DNA of 64,000 bases, taken from assembly GCF_017355885.1 (NCBI RefSeq), contig NZ_JAFEUU010000001.1, positions 62,001-126,000 of the forward strand, written 5' to 3'. The notes under the pieces are model-generated. The model was not told the DNA's origin and ran no database searches. It worked only from the letters and a program-made list of their open reading frames with translations. A program made the position numbers and the translations under genes. Origin of the DNA: Sabulicella rubraurantiaca. GTDB taxonomy: Bacteria > Pseudomonadota > Alphaproteobacteria > Acetobacterales > Acetobacteraceae. This document shows, one piece after another, positions 17,203 through 25,749 of this stretch. The first letter of the stretch is position 1. Every line of letters starts with the position of its first letter.

Positions 17203-18443
17203 CGCGCCGCGAATGGGCCTGGGCCTCCTATGACTGGGCCAACAGCGCATTCCCGACCGTCGTCTCCACCTTCGTCATAGCCGCCTACTTCACCCGCGGC
17301 ATCGCGCCGGACCCGGTGACGGGGCAGGCCTGGTGGGGCTGGATGCAGGCCCTGACCGGCCTCGCCATCGGTTTGGCCTCGCCTGTGCTGGGAGCGATGG
17401 CGGATGCGGGCGGAAGGCGGCGCTTCTTCCTGGCGGTCTTCACGGCGCTGATGGCAGCCTGCACCGCCTCCATCTGGTTCGCCCAGCCCAGCCCGTCCTG
17501 GGCGATCTGGGCGCTGGCCTCCGTGGCGCTCGCGACCTTCTGCTTTGAGCTTGGCACGGTGTTCTACAACGCCATGCTGCCCGAGGTGACGGCGCCCTCG
17601 CGCATCGGCCGCGTCTCGGGCATCGGCTGGGCGCTGGGCTATGCGGGCGGCCTGGCGTGCCTGCTGGTCTGCCTCGTCCTGCTCGTGCGGCCCGATCCGT
17701 CGCCGCTTGGCCTCGAGCGCGATGCCGCCGAGCATGTACGGGCAACCGCGCCCTTCGTCGCGATATGGCTCCTGCTCTTCGCCTGGCCGCTGCTGATCTG
17801 GGCGCCGCCCGAGCGGCGTGGCGGTGACTGGCGCAGCGGGTTTAGCGAGGTGCTCGGAACGATCCGCCGGCTGCCGCGGCGCCCGGCGCTGCTGCGCTTC
17901 CTCCTGGCGCGGCTGCTCTACACGGATGGGCTGAACGTCCTCTTCGCCTTCGGCGCGGTCTTCGCCGCCGGGGTCTTCGGGATGGGATTCGAGGAGATCC
18001 TGCTCTTCGGCATCGCGCTGAACGTGACGGGCGGGCTAGGCGCGCTGGCCGGTGGCTTCGCGGAGGAGCGGCTGGGAGCGCGCAACGCCGTGCTGTTTTC
18101 GCTGCTCGCCCTCATGGCGGTGGGTTCGGCCATGTTGCTGGTGGAAAGCAAGGCGGCCTTCTGGGTGCTGGGCGTCGCGCTTGGCCTGTTCTTCGGCCCG
18201 GCCCAAGCGGCCAGCCGATCCCTCATGGCGCAGATGGCACCACCTGGCGAAGTCGCGGCGCATTTCGGCCTCTTCGCCCTCAGCGGACGCGCGACGAGCT
18301 TTCTCGGCCCAGCGCTGCTGGCGCTGGTCACCGAGGCCACGCGCTCCCAGAGATGGGGGATGGCCGTGGTGCTGGTGCTGCTGGGGGGCGGCGCGGCGAT
18401 CCTGGCTACCCTGCCGCGCCGTGCCGCGCCGGCGGAGCCGTGA
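17199..18443 (+). CDS. UMF1-family MFS transporter
   Basis: Major facilitator of the UMF1/Atg22-like group (414 aa). It starts with the family signature WASYDWANSAFPTVVSTFVIAAYF and has about 12 predicted membrane spans. The loop after span 2 reads MADAGGRRRFF. ATG overlaps the glutamate dehydrogenase stop in GCATGA, implying translational coupling. Members are often labelled amino-acid or vacuolar exporters, but the substrate is unknown. Its stop codon directly abuts that of the convergent Bug receptor gene. Confidence 0.88.
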   Translation: MTRREWAWASYDWANSAFPTVVSTFVIAAYFTRGIAPDPVTGQAWWGWMQALTGLAIGLASPVLGAMADAGGRRRFFLAVFTALMAACTASIWFAQPSPSWAIWALASVALATFCFELGTVFYNAMLPEVTAPSRIGRVSGIGWALGYAGGLACLLVCLVLLVRPDPSPLGLERDAAEHVRATAPFVAIWLLLFAWPLLIWAPPERRGGDWRSGFSEVLGTIRRLPRRPALLRFLLARLLYTDGLNVLFAFGAVFAAGVFGMGFEEILLFGIALNVTGGLGALAGGFAEERLGARNAVLFSLLALMAVGSAMLLVESKAAFWVLGVALGLFFGPAQAASRSLMAQMAPPGEVAAHFGLFALSGRATSFLGPALLALVTEATRSQRWGMAVVLVLLGGGAAILATLPRRAAPAEP

Positions 18444-19415
18444 TCACCCCTCTGCCGTGATGCCTGACTCGCGGATCACGCGCGTCCAGCGTTCGCGCTC
18501 GGCGCCCAGGAAGGCGGCGGCATCGCGCTGACCACGGAAGCGCGCGGCCACGCCCTGCTGCGCCATCGCCGCCACCAACTCAGGATCCCGCAAGGCGCTA
18601 TCCAACGCGGATTCCAGCCGGTCCAGCACCAGTTGCGGCGTGCCGCGCAGCGCCATCAGCATGTGCCATGACCCGGCTGTAAAGCCGGGCGCACCGGCTT
18701 CGCCAGTGGTGGGCACATCGGGCAGCAGGGACTCGCGCCGCGCCGATGCGACGGCCAGGACGCGCACGCGGCCGCTCTCCACCGCTCCGCGCATCAGCGA
18801 GTAGCCGTCAATGATAACCTGCACCCGGCCGCCCGCAAGGTCCTGAATCGCCGGGGCGCTGCCGCGATAGGGCACGTGGACGATGTTCAGGCCGAACTCG
18901 CGCTTGAACAGCTCGAGCGCGAGATGGGACGGTCCTCCAGACCCGGCCGATGCGCCGTTGAGCCGCCCCGGGTTGGTGCGGGCATATTCCATCAGCTCCG
19001 CCAGGTTGCGCGCTGGCGTGTCGTTGCTCACGGCAACGACCAGGAAGCTTTCCATCGTCTGCCCCGCGGGCACGAAGTCCCGCGTCGTGTCGAAGGAGAG
19101 GTCGCGATAAAGGGCGTTGGTGACCGCCAGATTGCCGACATTGCCGTAGAACAGCGTGTAGCCATCCGCACCTGACTTGGCGAAGGCATCCATGGCGATG
19201 TTGCCGTTCGCGCCGGCGCGGTTCTCGATGACGAAGCTCTGCCCCAACCGGTCTGCGACGCGCGGCATGACGAGACGTGCGACGATGTCCACACCGCCGC
19301 CAGGCGGGAAGCCGATCAGGACGCGAACGGGCCGTGCCGGCCAGTTGCCCTGCGCGCGCGCAGCGAAGGGAAGCAGGAATGGCGCAGTCAGCGCCACCCG
19401 GCGGGGCAATGTCAT
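18444..19415 (-). CDS. TTT-system substrate-binding protein (Bug family), copy 1
   Basis: Periplasmic receptor of the tripartite tricarboxylate transporter type (323 aa). A signal peptide MTLPRRVALTAPFLLPFAARA precedes the Bug motif RPVRVLIGFPPGGGVDIVARL. Other family segments are VIENRAGANGNIA, HVPYRGSAPAIQDLAGGRVQV and PDVPTTGEAGAPGF. There are no tctA/tctB permease genes nearby. It lies 88 bp downstream of the cyclase-family gene, across two hairpins. Ligand unknown; Bug proteins usually bind organic acids. Confidence 0.92.
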   Translation of the reverse strand: MTLPRRVALTAPFLLPFAARAQGNWPARPVRVLIGFPPGGGVDIVARLVMPRVADRLGQSFVIENRAGANGNIAMDAFAKSGADGYTLFYGNVGNLAVTNALYRDLSFDTTRDFVPAGQTMESFLVVAVSNDTPARNLAELMEYARTNPGRLNGASAGSGGPSHLALELFKREFGLNIVHVPYRGSAPAIQDLAGGRVQVIIDGYSLMRGAVESGRVRVLAVASARRESLLPDVPTTGEAGAPGFTAGSWHMLMALRGTPQLVLDRLESALDSALRDPELVAAMAQQGVAARFRGQRDAAAFLGAERERWTRVIRESGITAEG

Positions 19416-19427
19416 GGCGATCCTCCC

Positions 19428-19500
19428 TCGGGGCGTCTTCGCGCCCCGAAGGAAGGCTGGCCCGGCCCCGTCACACGACGCAAGCGAAACCGGGCCAGCC
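19428..19500 (-). terminator. Two strong tandem hairpins between cyclase and Bug receptor genes
   Basis: TCGGGGCG (19428-19435) pairs perfectly with CGCCCCGA (19442-19449) over a TCTTCG loop. GGCTGGCCCGG (19455-19465) pairs perfectly with CCGGGCCAGCC (19490-19500) over a 24-nt loop. Neither is followed by a T run on the minus strand, so they are not classical intrinsic terminators. They may protect an mRNA end or attenuate transcription. The first lies just upstream of the GGGAGG ribosome binding site of the receptor gene. Confidence 0.5.
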
Positions 19501-19503
19501 GGC

Positions 19504-20490
19504 TCAGAACATCGCGGCGGGCGCCACGGTGCTGCCGGTGAATCCGCGCATCCGGAGCGGCTGCATCATGAAGCAGAACTCGGAGCGCCCGGTGGAGACC
19601 ATCTCCGCGAGGTTCATGTTCTCCAGCAGGTGAACGCCATTCACCACCAGTGCGATCTGGTGCACGGGCAGGGAGGCGTTCGGCATGGTCTTGGACGGCG
19701 CGCATTCCACCGGCCAGTTGTCGGAGCCGAGCAGCAGCGGATTGCGCTGGATGAGCCACTCCGCCGCCGCCACGCCGATGCCGGGACAGCCGCGCACATA
19801 GCGCGCATTGTCGCGGCCCCAGAGGTGACCCCATCCGGTGTTGATGATCATCGCGTCGCCTTCGCGCAGCTCCACGCGTTGGCGGCGCAGGGCCTCCTCC
19901 AGATCCTGGACCGTGATCTCGTAATCATCGGGCAGGGTCTGCACGCCCTTCAGCCCCGCCACATCCATCAGCACGCCGCGCGTCATGATGGTGCCGACCG
20001 TCTCGATCCCCATCTCGGTGAAGCCGCCGCGGGTGGAGATGGAGGGGACGTTCACGCAATTATACGTCTCGTCGCCGATGGTTTGGTGCGGGAAGCCGTC
20101 GAACTGTGTCCCCACCTGCGCGATCTCGCCGACCACCAGCTCCTCGTTCGAGCCGCGCCGGTTCGCTTGCGGGTTCATGAACAACTGCTTCAGGTGCACG
20201 TCGAAGCGCCGCGTCCCGAAGAAGGGCATTTCCTGCGACAGCATGTGGCCCAGCTCGACCTTGCGCCCCTCACGGATCATTCCCGCGGCGTCGCGCATCC
20301 GCTCCGGCGTCAGCAGGTTCATGGAGCCGCGCCGGTCATTCGGTCCCCATCGGGACGGGCAGCGCTGTGCCGAGGCAGGAGGCGACCAGCCCGATCCCTG
20401 CGCCTGGATGGGGGTGGCGGTCAGACCGAGATGAGCCGAACCGCAGGCAAGGCAGGCGCCGAAAAGCGACCTGCGCGACAATCCCTTCAT
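19504..20490 (-). CDS. Cyclase-family metal-dependent hydrolase, Tat-exported
   Basis: Member of the cyclase/kynurenine formamidase-like family (PF04199), 328 aa. MKGLSRRSLFGACLACGSA is a twin-arginine signal. The family metal-binding region reads VGTQFDGFPHQTIGDETYN: the usual HxGTHxD is altered to QVGTQFD, a variant I believe is common in one subgroup. INTGWGHLWGRDN and the C-terminal EFCFMMQPLRMRG fit the same subgroup. The chosen ATG at 20490 gives the Tat signal and ignores a longer upstream frame. Its substrate is unknown. The Bug receptor downstream on the same strand may supply it. Confidence 0.82.
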   Translation of the reverse strand: MKGLSRRSLFGACLACGSAHLGLTATPIQAQGSGWSPPASAQRCPSRWGPNDRRGSMNLLTPERMRDAAGMIREGRKVELGHMLSQEMPFFGTRRFDVHLKQLFMNPQANRRGSNEELVVGEIAQVGTQFDGFPHQTIGDETYNCVNVPSISTRGGFTEMGIETVGTIMTRGVLMDVAGLKGVQTLPDDYEITVQDLEEALRRQRVELREGDAMIINTGWGHLWGRDNARYVRGCPGIGVAAAEWLIQRNPLLLGSDNWPVECAPSKTMPNASLPVHQIALVVNGVHLLENMNLAEMVSTGRSEFCFMMQPLRMRGFTGSTVAPAAMF

Positions 20491-20579
20491 TTCGTTCCCT
20501 CCGCGGCGGGTCCTCTGCTGGAACCGCGCCGCCTTGGGAAGCTTATCACTGCGCCGGAAGAAAGTTCCAGCGCATTGAA

Positions 20580-21278
20580 TCAGGTGCCAGACATCATCAC
20601 TGAAGGCATCGGAATGGTCTCGTCGCGCACGCCACGCACGCCGGGGACGGATTCGGCCAGCACGCGCAGGCCCCGCCGCACGGAATCGTCGCGCATGAAG
20701 CCGTGAAACTCCACGATGCCATCCTTCACCTCGACGATGGTGTGGAAGCCGTCCACCCAAGGCTGGCGGCGCATCAATACCAGCATTGCGCGCCGGATGC
20801 GCTCATCCGAGCAATCGGCGGGTTCAGGCGAAGGCGCGACCAGGGCGCGCAGGAGGTCGGCGCGGCTGACAATGCCGCGTAGCCGCCCATCCTCGATCAC
20901 CAGCACGCGGCGGATGCCCCGCTCCTCCATGAGCGCCGCCACCTGGCCGGCACGCATGTCGCTGGTGACAGAGACGACGTCCTCCGTCATCACGTCAGCG
21001 GCGCGCAGCCCGTGGGTGCGGGCGAAGCGGTCGGCCATGGCGCCCGCGTCGCTGAAAAGCGTGCGGAACCAGGAGGCGGGGCGATCCTCCTCGCCGGCCA
21101 AGCGGCGGATCAGATCGGCCTCGGTCACGATGCCCATGACGTCGCCCTTCTCGCCCAGCACGGGCACGGCGCTGATGCCGCGCTCGGCCAGGAGGCGCGC
21201 GATGGCGAAGACGGGGGTGGCGAGGGGGACCGTGACCACCACGGCGGTCATCAGGTCCCTGGCGGTGAGGCGGTTCAT
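20580..21278 (-). CDS. CBS-pair and BON domain protein
   Basis: Probable cytoplasmic regulatory protein of 232 aa. Two CBS repeats cover about residues 1-60 (TARDLMT, GISAVPVLGEKGDVMGIVTEADLIRRL) and 90-145 (DVMTEDVVSVTSD, GIRRVLVIEDGRLRGIVSRADLL). A BON domain follows at about 155-225 (TIVEVKDGIVEFHGFMRDD). CBS pairs often bind adenosyl ligands. It is divergent from the TAXI receptor gene, and no functional link is evident. Confidence 0.88.
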   Translation of the reverse strand: MNRLTARDLMTAVVVTVPLATPVFAIARLLAERGISAVPVLGEKGDVMGIVTEADLIRRLAGEEDRPASWFRTLFSDAGAMADRFARTHGLRAADVMTEDVVSVTSDMRAGQVAALMEERGIRRVLVIEDGRLRGIVSRADLLRALVAPSPEPADCSDERIRRAMLVLMRRQPWVDGFHTIVEVKDGIVEFHGFMRDDSVRRGLRVLAESVPGVRGVRDETIPMPSVMMSGT

Positions 21279-21416
21279 GGCAGGCTCTCCAGCAACTTGT
21301 CCCTGTCTTGCGACACTCCTGGGCGCGCCGCCTTGATCCTGCGCAAGGGCTTTGCTTTTGCGAGGCGCCTCGCCTAATGGAGAAAAAACGACTCAATTCG
21401 CCCGGAGGAATGAGCC

Positions 21417-22388
21417 TTGCACCGCATCAGCCGTCGTACCGCCCTTGCCTTGCCCGCGATCATCGGGGCATCCACGGGCGCCCTGGCCCAGGGCCGGCAA
21501 CTCGTGATTGCGACCGGAACGACTGGCGGCGTGTACTATCCGCTGGGCGGCGCGCTCGGGAACTATCTCAGCCGCGCCCTGCCCAACACCTCCGCCACGG
21601 CCGAAGTGACGGCGGGCTCCACCGCGAATTTCCAGCTCCTCGGCGCGAACCGTGCGCAGATCGTGTTCGGGCAGGTGGACGCGGCGGTGGATTCCGTGCG
21701 CGGCGCCGGGCAGTTCCGCGGCCGGCAGGTGCCAACGCGTGCCATCGCGGTGCTCTACACCAACCGCATGCAGGTCGTGACCACGGCGGACCGCAACATC
21801 CGCTCCATGGCGGATCTGAAGGGCAAGCGCATCTCGACCGGCGCGCCGCAGAGCGCGACGGAGCTGTTCGCCACCCGCCTCATCACGGCGGCCGGGCTGA
21901 ATCTCAACAGCGACTTCCGTGGCCGTGAGCGCCTGTCGCCTGCCGAGAGCACCAACGCGATCCGCGACAACAAGATCGACGCCTACTTCTTCGTTTCCGG
22001 CGTGCCGACCAGCGCCATCACCGACCTCGCCGCTACGCCGGGCACGCAGATCGTGCTGGTGGACCACGCCGAATTCCTGGAGCCAATCGTGCGCGAGAGC
22101 GGCCCGGTCTACTTCGCCGAGGAGATCCCGGCGAACACCTATCCGGGCCAGACGCAGCCCAACAAGCAGCTTTCCGTCGCCAACATCCTGGCGATGCGCG
22201 AGGATGCCTCGCCCGACCTCGTCCGCTCCGTGCTGACGACGGTGTGGGAGAATCGTGAGGACTGGGCGCGCGTCCATGCCGAGGCACGGAACTTCACGCT
22301 TCAGCAGCAGAAGACGGCAGCGGCGGGCGTGCCCTGGCACCCGGCGGCCGAAGCGTTCTGGCGTGGCCTGGGCGCCAATCTGGGCTGA
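21417..22388 (+). CDS. TAXI-family TRAP transporter receptor
   Basis: Periplasmic solute-binding protein of the TRAP-TAXI type (323 aa). It has a signal peptide (MHRISRRTALALPAIIGASTG) and the TAXI opening VIATGTTGGVYYPLGGALGNYLS. Later segments are GSTANFQLLGANRAQIVFGQVDAA and GKRISTGAPQSATELFA. The start is TTG at 21417, with GGAGGA 7 nt upstream. The nearby ATG at 21410 is out of frame. It pairs with the fused permease downstream, separated by an intrinsic terminator. Ligand unknown; TAXI receptors often bind glutamate-like or other dicarboxylates. Confidence 0.92.
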   Translation: MHRISRRTALALPAIIGASTGALAQGRQLVIATGTTGGVYYPLGGALGNYLSRALPNTSATAEVTAGSTANFQLLGANRAQIVFGQVDAAVDSVRGAGQFRGRQVPTRAIAVLYTNRMQVVTTADRNIRSMADLKGKRISTGAPQSATELFATRLITAAGLNLNSDFRGRERLSPAESTNAIRDNKIDAYFFVSGVPTSAITDLAATPGTQIVLVDHAEFLEPIVRESGPVYFAEEIPANTYPGQTQPNKQLSVANILAMREDASPDLVRSVLTTVWENREDWARVHAEARNFTLQQQKTAAAGVPWHPAAEAFWRGLGANLG

Positions 22389-22414
22389 CGTCTACCGAGT
22401 TACACTGCCATCAC

Positions 22415-22450
22415 GGGGCGCGGCGACCCGGCCGCGCCCCCGCTTTTTTC
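22415..22450 (+). terminator. Intrinsic terminator between TAXI receptor and permease
   Basis: A perfect 10-bp stem, GGGGCGCGGC (22415-22424) with GCCGCGCCCC (22431-22440), has a 6-nt loop. CGC and then TTTTTT follow. It lies 26 bp after the receptor stop and 17 bp before the permease ATG. It probably makes most transcripts end after the receptor, giving receptor excess over permease. Confidence 0.85.
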
Positions 22451-22466
22451 AGGGTGACCCTGCCGC

Positions 22467-24485
22467 ATGACCCAGCCCGCCAGCCCCCTCCCTGAGATCG
22501 CGCCCAACGCGATGGACGCCGAGACGGCCGCCAAGGTCGAGAAACTGATTGAGGCGGAAGAGGGGGTGATGAACCGCTTCCAGGGGGCGCTCGGCGTGGT
22601 GGCGGTGGGCATCGCCCTCGCCATGTCGCTGTTCCATCTCTGGGCAGCCTGGAGCATCGTCCCTACCACGACGTTGCGCTTCGCCCATGTGGGCTTCACC
22701 CTGGTCCTGGGCTTCATGCTCTTCCCGGTCGTGCGCCGGTTCCGCGACCGCTTCCCACCGTGGGACTGGGCACTGATCGCGGCCGGGATCTACGTCACCT
22801 GGTACCTGATTTCCGGCGGCGACGACCTTCAGGACCGCATCATCTTCCCCGAGCCCATGGACATCGTGGTGGGCTGGCTGCTCATCGCCCTAGTGCTGGA
22901 GGCGACGCGGCGCTGCACCGGCTGGATCATGCCCTTCGTGGCGATCTGCTTCCTGCTCTACGCCTTCTTCGGCAACCACCTCCCGGCGCCCTGGACCCAT
23001 CGCGGCTATGATGAGGAGCGGCTGATCCCGCACATCTCCATCACATTGGAGGGCATCTTCGGCACGGCGGTGGACGTTTCGGCCACGCTCATCATTCTCT
23101 TCACCATCTATGGCGCCATCCTGAGCGCGACGGGCGCCGGCAAGTATTTCGTGGATTTCTCCTTCGCCGCCACGGGCGGGCGCCCATCCTCGGCGGGACG
23201 GACCGTGGTGCTATCGGCCTTCCTGCTCGGCGGGCCTTCGGGCTCGGGCGTCGCGACTACGGTGACGATCGGCACGGTGGCTTGGCCGATGATGCGCAAG
23301 GTCGGCTACACCTCGCACGACGCGGGCGGGCTTCTCGCAGCAGGCGGGCTGGGAGCGATCATCTCCCCACCCATCATGGGCGCCGCCGCCTTCCTGATCG
23401 CGGAGTACCTGAAGATCAGCTACCTCGATGTGCTGATCATGGCGATCATCCCGACGGTGCTCTACTACGCCGCGCTGCTCTTCATGGTGGAGCTCGACCA
23501 GCGCCGCATCCGCACCTCGGGCGTCAAGGTGGACGATGCTCCCGCGACGACCGAGCGCGTCTGGCCGATGTTCAAGCGCGGCTGGTACCACTTCACCTCG
23601 CTGGTCGCGATCATCGCCTTCATGTCGGTCGGCTACTCCGCCACGCTTTCCGTCCTCTACGCGATGCTGCTGGCGGTCGCGCTGTCCTTCCTGTCGCGGG
23701 AGAGCGCCCTCTACCCGCTGAAGCTGGCGCGCACCCTCGCCGCGGGGTCAGAGCAGGCGATCGGCATCGCCGCCACCTGCGCCTGCGCCGGCATCATCGT
23801 CGGCTGCATCACCCTGACCGGGCTGGGGCTGAAATTCTCCGACATCGCCATCCAGGCGGCGGGCGGGTCGCTGATCATCACGGCGATCTACACTGGGCTG
23901 ATCGTCTGGGTGGTCGGCCTCGCCGTGCCGGTCACCGCCTCCTACATCATCTGCGCGGTGGTGGCTGCCCCGGCGCTGATCAAGCTGGGCGTGCCGGACT
24001 ACGCGGCGCATATGTTCGTCTTCTACTACGCCGTGCTCAGCGAGGTCTCGCCCCCGACGGCCCTTTCGCCCTTCGCCGCAGCGGCGATCACGGGCGCCGG
24101 TCCCTACCGCACCACGCTGATGGCCTGGAAATACACGCTGCCGGCCTTCGTCCTGCCCTTCGTCTTCGTCACCGACCCACACGGGGTGGGGCTGCTCCTG
24201 AACCTCGTCGAAGGCATGAGCTGGATCGACGTGTTCTGGCAGGTCTTTTTCGCCACGCTTGGCCTCGCGGGGCTGGCCTCGGCCTGCCAGGGCTTCGCCA
24301 TCACGGCCATGGGTACGCTGGAGCGCTGGGCCATGGCCCTTGCTGGGCTGCTGATGGTCTTCCCGGCCATCCTGGAGGCGGTGGCGCGGGATATCATTCC
24401 GGCACCGCACTGGGTCGGGCTCGGCCTGGGCGTCCTGCTTCTGGCCGGGCAGCTCATGCGGCGGCGCCGCATCGCGCCGGCCTGA
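22467..24485 (+). CDS. TRAP transporter fused permease (small and large subunits)
   Basis: Inner-membrane TRAP permease with the 4TM and 12TM subunits fused (672 aa), the usual partner of TAXI receptors. Residues 1-50 are cytoplasmic, followed by about four spans, then a DctM-like portion from about residue 170 with ILFTIYGAILSATGAGKYFVDFS, AFLLGGPSGSGVATT and GAIISPPIMGAAAFLIAEYL. It acts as a Na+- or H+-coupled symporter with the preceding receptor. Only 78 bp separate the two genes, most of it terminator. Confidence 0.93.
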   Translation: MTQPASPLPEIAPNAMDAETAAKVEKLIEAEEGVMNRFQGALGVVAVGIALAMSLFHLWAAWSIVPTTTLRFAHVGFTLVLGFMLFPVVRRFRDRFPPWDWALIAAGIYVTWYLISGGDDLQDRIIFPEPMDIVVGWLLIALVLEATRRCTGWIMPFVAICFLLYAFFGNHLPAPWTHRGYDEERLIPHISITLEGIFGTAVDVSATLIILFTIYGAILSATGAGKYFVDFSFAATGGRPSSAGRTVVLSAFLLGGPSGSGVATTVTIGTVAWPMMRKVGYTSHDAGGLLAAGGLGAIISPPIMGAAAFLIAEYLKISYLDVLIMAIIPTVLYYAALLFMVELDQRRIRTSGVKVDDAPATTERVWPMFKRGWYHFTSLVAIIAFMSVGYSATLSVLYAMLLAVALSFLSRESALYPLKLARTLAAGSEQAIGIAATCACAGIIVGCITLTGLGLKFSDIAIQAAGGSLIITAIYTGLIVWVVGLAVPVTASYIICAVVAAPALIKLGVPDYAAHMFVFYYAVLSEVSPPTALSPFAAAAITGAGPYRTTLMAWKYTLPAFVLPFVFVTDPHGVGLLLNLVEGMSWIDVFWQVFFATLGLAGLASACQGFAITAMGTLERWAMALAGLLMVFPAILEAVARDIIPAPHWVGLGLGVLLLAGQLMRRRRIAPA

Positions 24486-24491
24486 CCGCCT

Positions 24492-24671
24492 TCAGATCCG
24501 CCCGTCGGGCCGGTGGAGCGCGAGCATGACCTCGGGCTGCTCAACCCAGGAAGGGGCGCGGGGCAGCGTCCGGGGTCGGTCGGTCTCGGCACTCGGCGGA
24601 GGGGGTCGTCCGGCGCAAGCGGCCAGGGCGGTGGCGATTGCCAGCGCGGCCATGAGGCGTCCTGCCTTCAT
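24492..24671 (-). CDS. Small lipoprotein
   Basis: Predicted 59-aa lipoprotein. MKAGRLMAALAIATALAAC is a lipoprotein signal with lipobox LAAC, and the mature part begins CAGRPPPPSAETDRP. The ATG at 24671 is preferred over longer upstream starts because it places the lipobox near residue 19. It ends 6 bp from the convergent TRAP permease gene. I do not recognise it. Confidence 0.62.
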   Translation of the reverse strand: MKAGRLMAALAIATALAACAGRPPPPSAETDRPRTLPRAPSWVEQPEVMLALHRPDGRI

Positions 24672-24786
24672 CCCTTGCTTCTCCTCGGTCGTTTCCGAGA
24701 GTGCGCAAGTGCTGAGGATATCGCAATCCGTGATCGCCCGCACCATCTATGGGACACTTGGTCCCGAACCTAGGAGACGCCGAATC

Positions 24787-25722
24787 ATGCGCCGTCCTGC
24801 CCAATTCCTCGCCATCGCCGCCGCGGCGCTGATCGCCCTGGCGCCGGCCCTGGCGGATGCCCGCCCTGGCGGCGGGTTTTCCTCCGGCAGCCGGGGCGCG
24901 CGCACCTACTCGCCGCCGCCCTCCACCAACACGGCCCCGGCCCCCAGCCGGCAGATGGACCGCACCATGGCCCAGCCCACGCGCCCCGGCTCCCCGGCCG
25001 CGACGCCGGGCGCGATGCGGCCGCAAACCGCCCAGCCGGGCGGGTTTTTCCGTAACCCCTTCATGGCGGGGCTGATCGGCGGCGGGCTGCTCGGCCTGAT
25101 GCTGGGCGGCGGCTTCTTCGCGGGTGGCTTTGCTGGGATGCTCGGCGTGCTGCTCCAGGTCATCCTGATCGCCGCCCTGGTCATGCTGGTGGTATCGCTG
25201 CTGCGCCGCCGTTCCCAGCCCGCCCCGGCCGGGATGGCGCGCCAGGCCCATGGCGGCGGCATGTCCGGCATGCTGCCCGGCCTCGCGGGCGGGGGCGCCG
25301 CCTCTTCGCCCCCGGTATCCATTGGCCCAGCTGACTACCAGGCCTTCGAGACCCTGCTGAAGCAGGTGAACGAGGCTTGGTCGCGCGAGGATCTCGCCAC
25401 GCTGTCCCGCATTTCGACCCCTGAGATGACGGGCTACTTCCGCGATGACTTCGCCGCCCTCAGGGCGCGCGGTTGGAAGAATGAGACGCGCGACGTCAGG
25501 CTGGAGCAGGGCGACCTTGCCGAGGCCTGGAGCGAGGGGGCGCGCGACTACGCCACCGTCGCGATGCGCTTCTCCGCCGTGGACGTGACGCGGGAGGTGG
25601 CGACCGGCCGTGTTACCGAGGGTGACCCGGAGACGCGGACGGTGGCCACCGAATACTGGACCTTTGTCCGCAGCCAGAGCGGCCCCTGGCAGCTTTCCGC
25701 GATCCAGCAGGCCGGCGCCTGA
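24787..25722 (+). CDS. Tim44-like domain membrane protein
   Basis: Protein of 311 aa with an N-terminal signal or anchor (MRRPAQFLAIAAAALIALA). A Gly/Ser/Pro-rich region follows, then a glycine-rich membrane segment (GLIGGGLLGLMLGGGFFAGGFAGML) and a second hydrophobic span to about residue 140. The C-terminal 130 residues are a Tim44-like domain (DYQAFETLLKQVNEAWSREDLATLSRISTPEM and a final EYWTFVRSQSGPWQLSAIQQAG). Bacterial Tim44-like proteins are membrane-associated, and their role is largely undefined. ATG at 24787 is preceded by AGGAG. Confidence 0.83.
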   Translation: MRRPAQFLAIAAAALIALAPALADARPGGGFSSGSRGARTYSPPPSTNTAPAPSRQMDRTMAQPTRPGSPAATPGAMRPQTAQPGGFFRNPFMAGLIGGGLLGLMLGGGFFAGGFAGMLGVLLQVILIAALVMLVVSLLRRRSQPAPAGMARQAHGGGMSGMLPGLAGGGAASSPPVSIGPADYQAFETLLKQVNEAWSREDLATLSRISTPEMTGYFRDDFAALRARGWKNETRDVRLEQGDLAEAWSEGARDYATVAMRFSAVDVTREVATGRVTEGDPETRTVATEYWTFVRSQSGPWQLSAIQQAGA

Positions 25723-25749
25723 GCGCCGGACCAGGGCAGGTGAGGGGGC

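Noticed and set aside
21410-21412. ATG as start of the TAXI receptor
   Set aside because: It is out of frame with the signal peptide. TTG at 21417 has the better ribosome binding site spacing.
24526-24786. Longer N-terminus for the Tim44-like protein
   Set aside because: The upstream frame overlaps the lipoprotein gene on the other strand, while ATG 24787 has AGGAG and a proper signal sequence.
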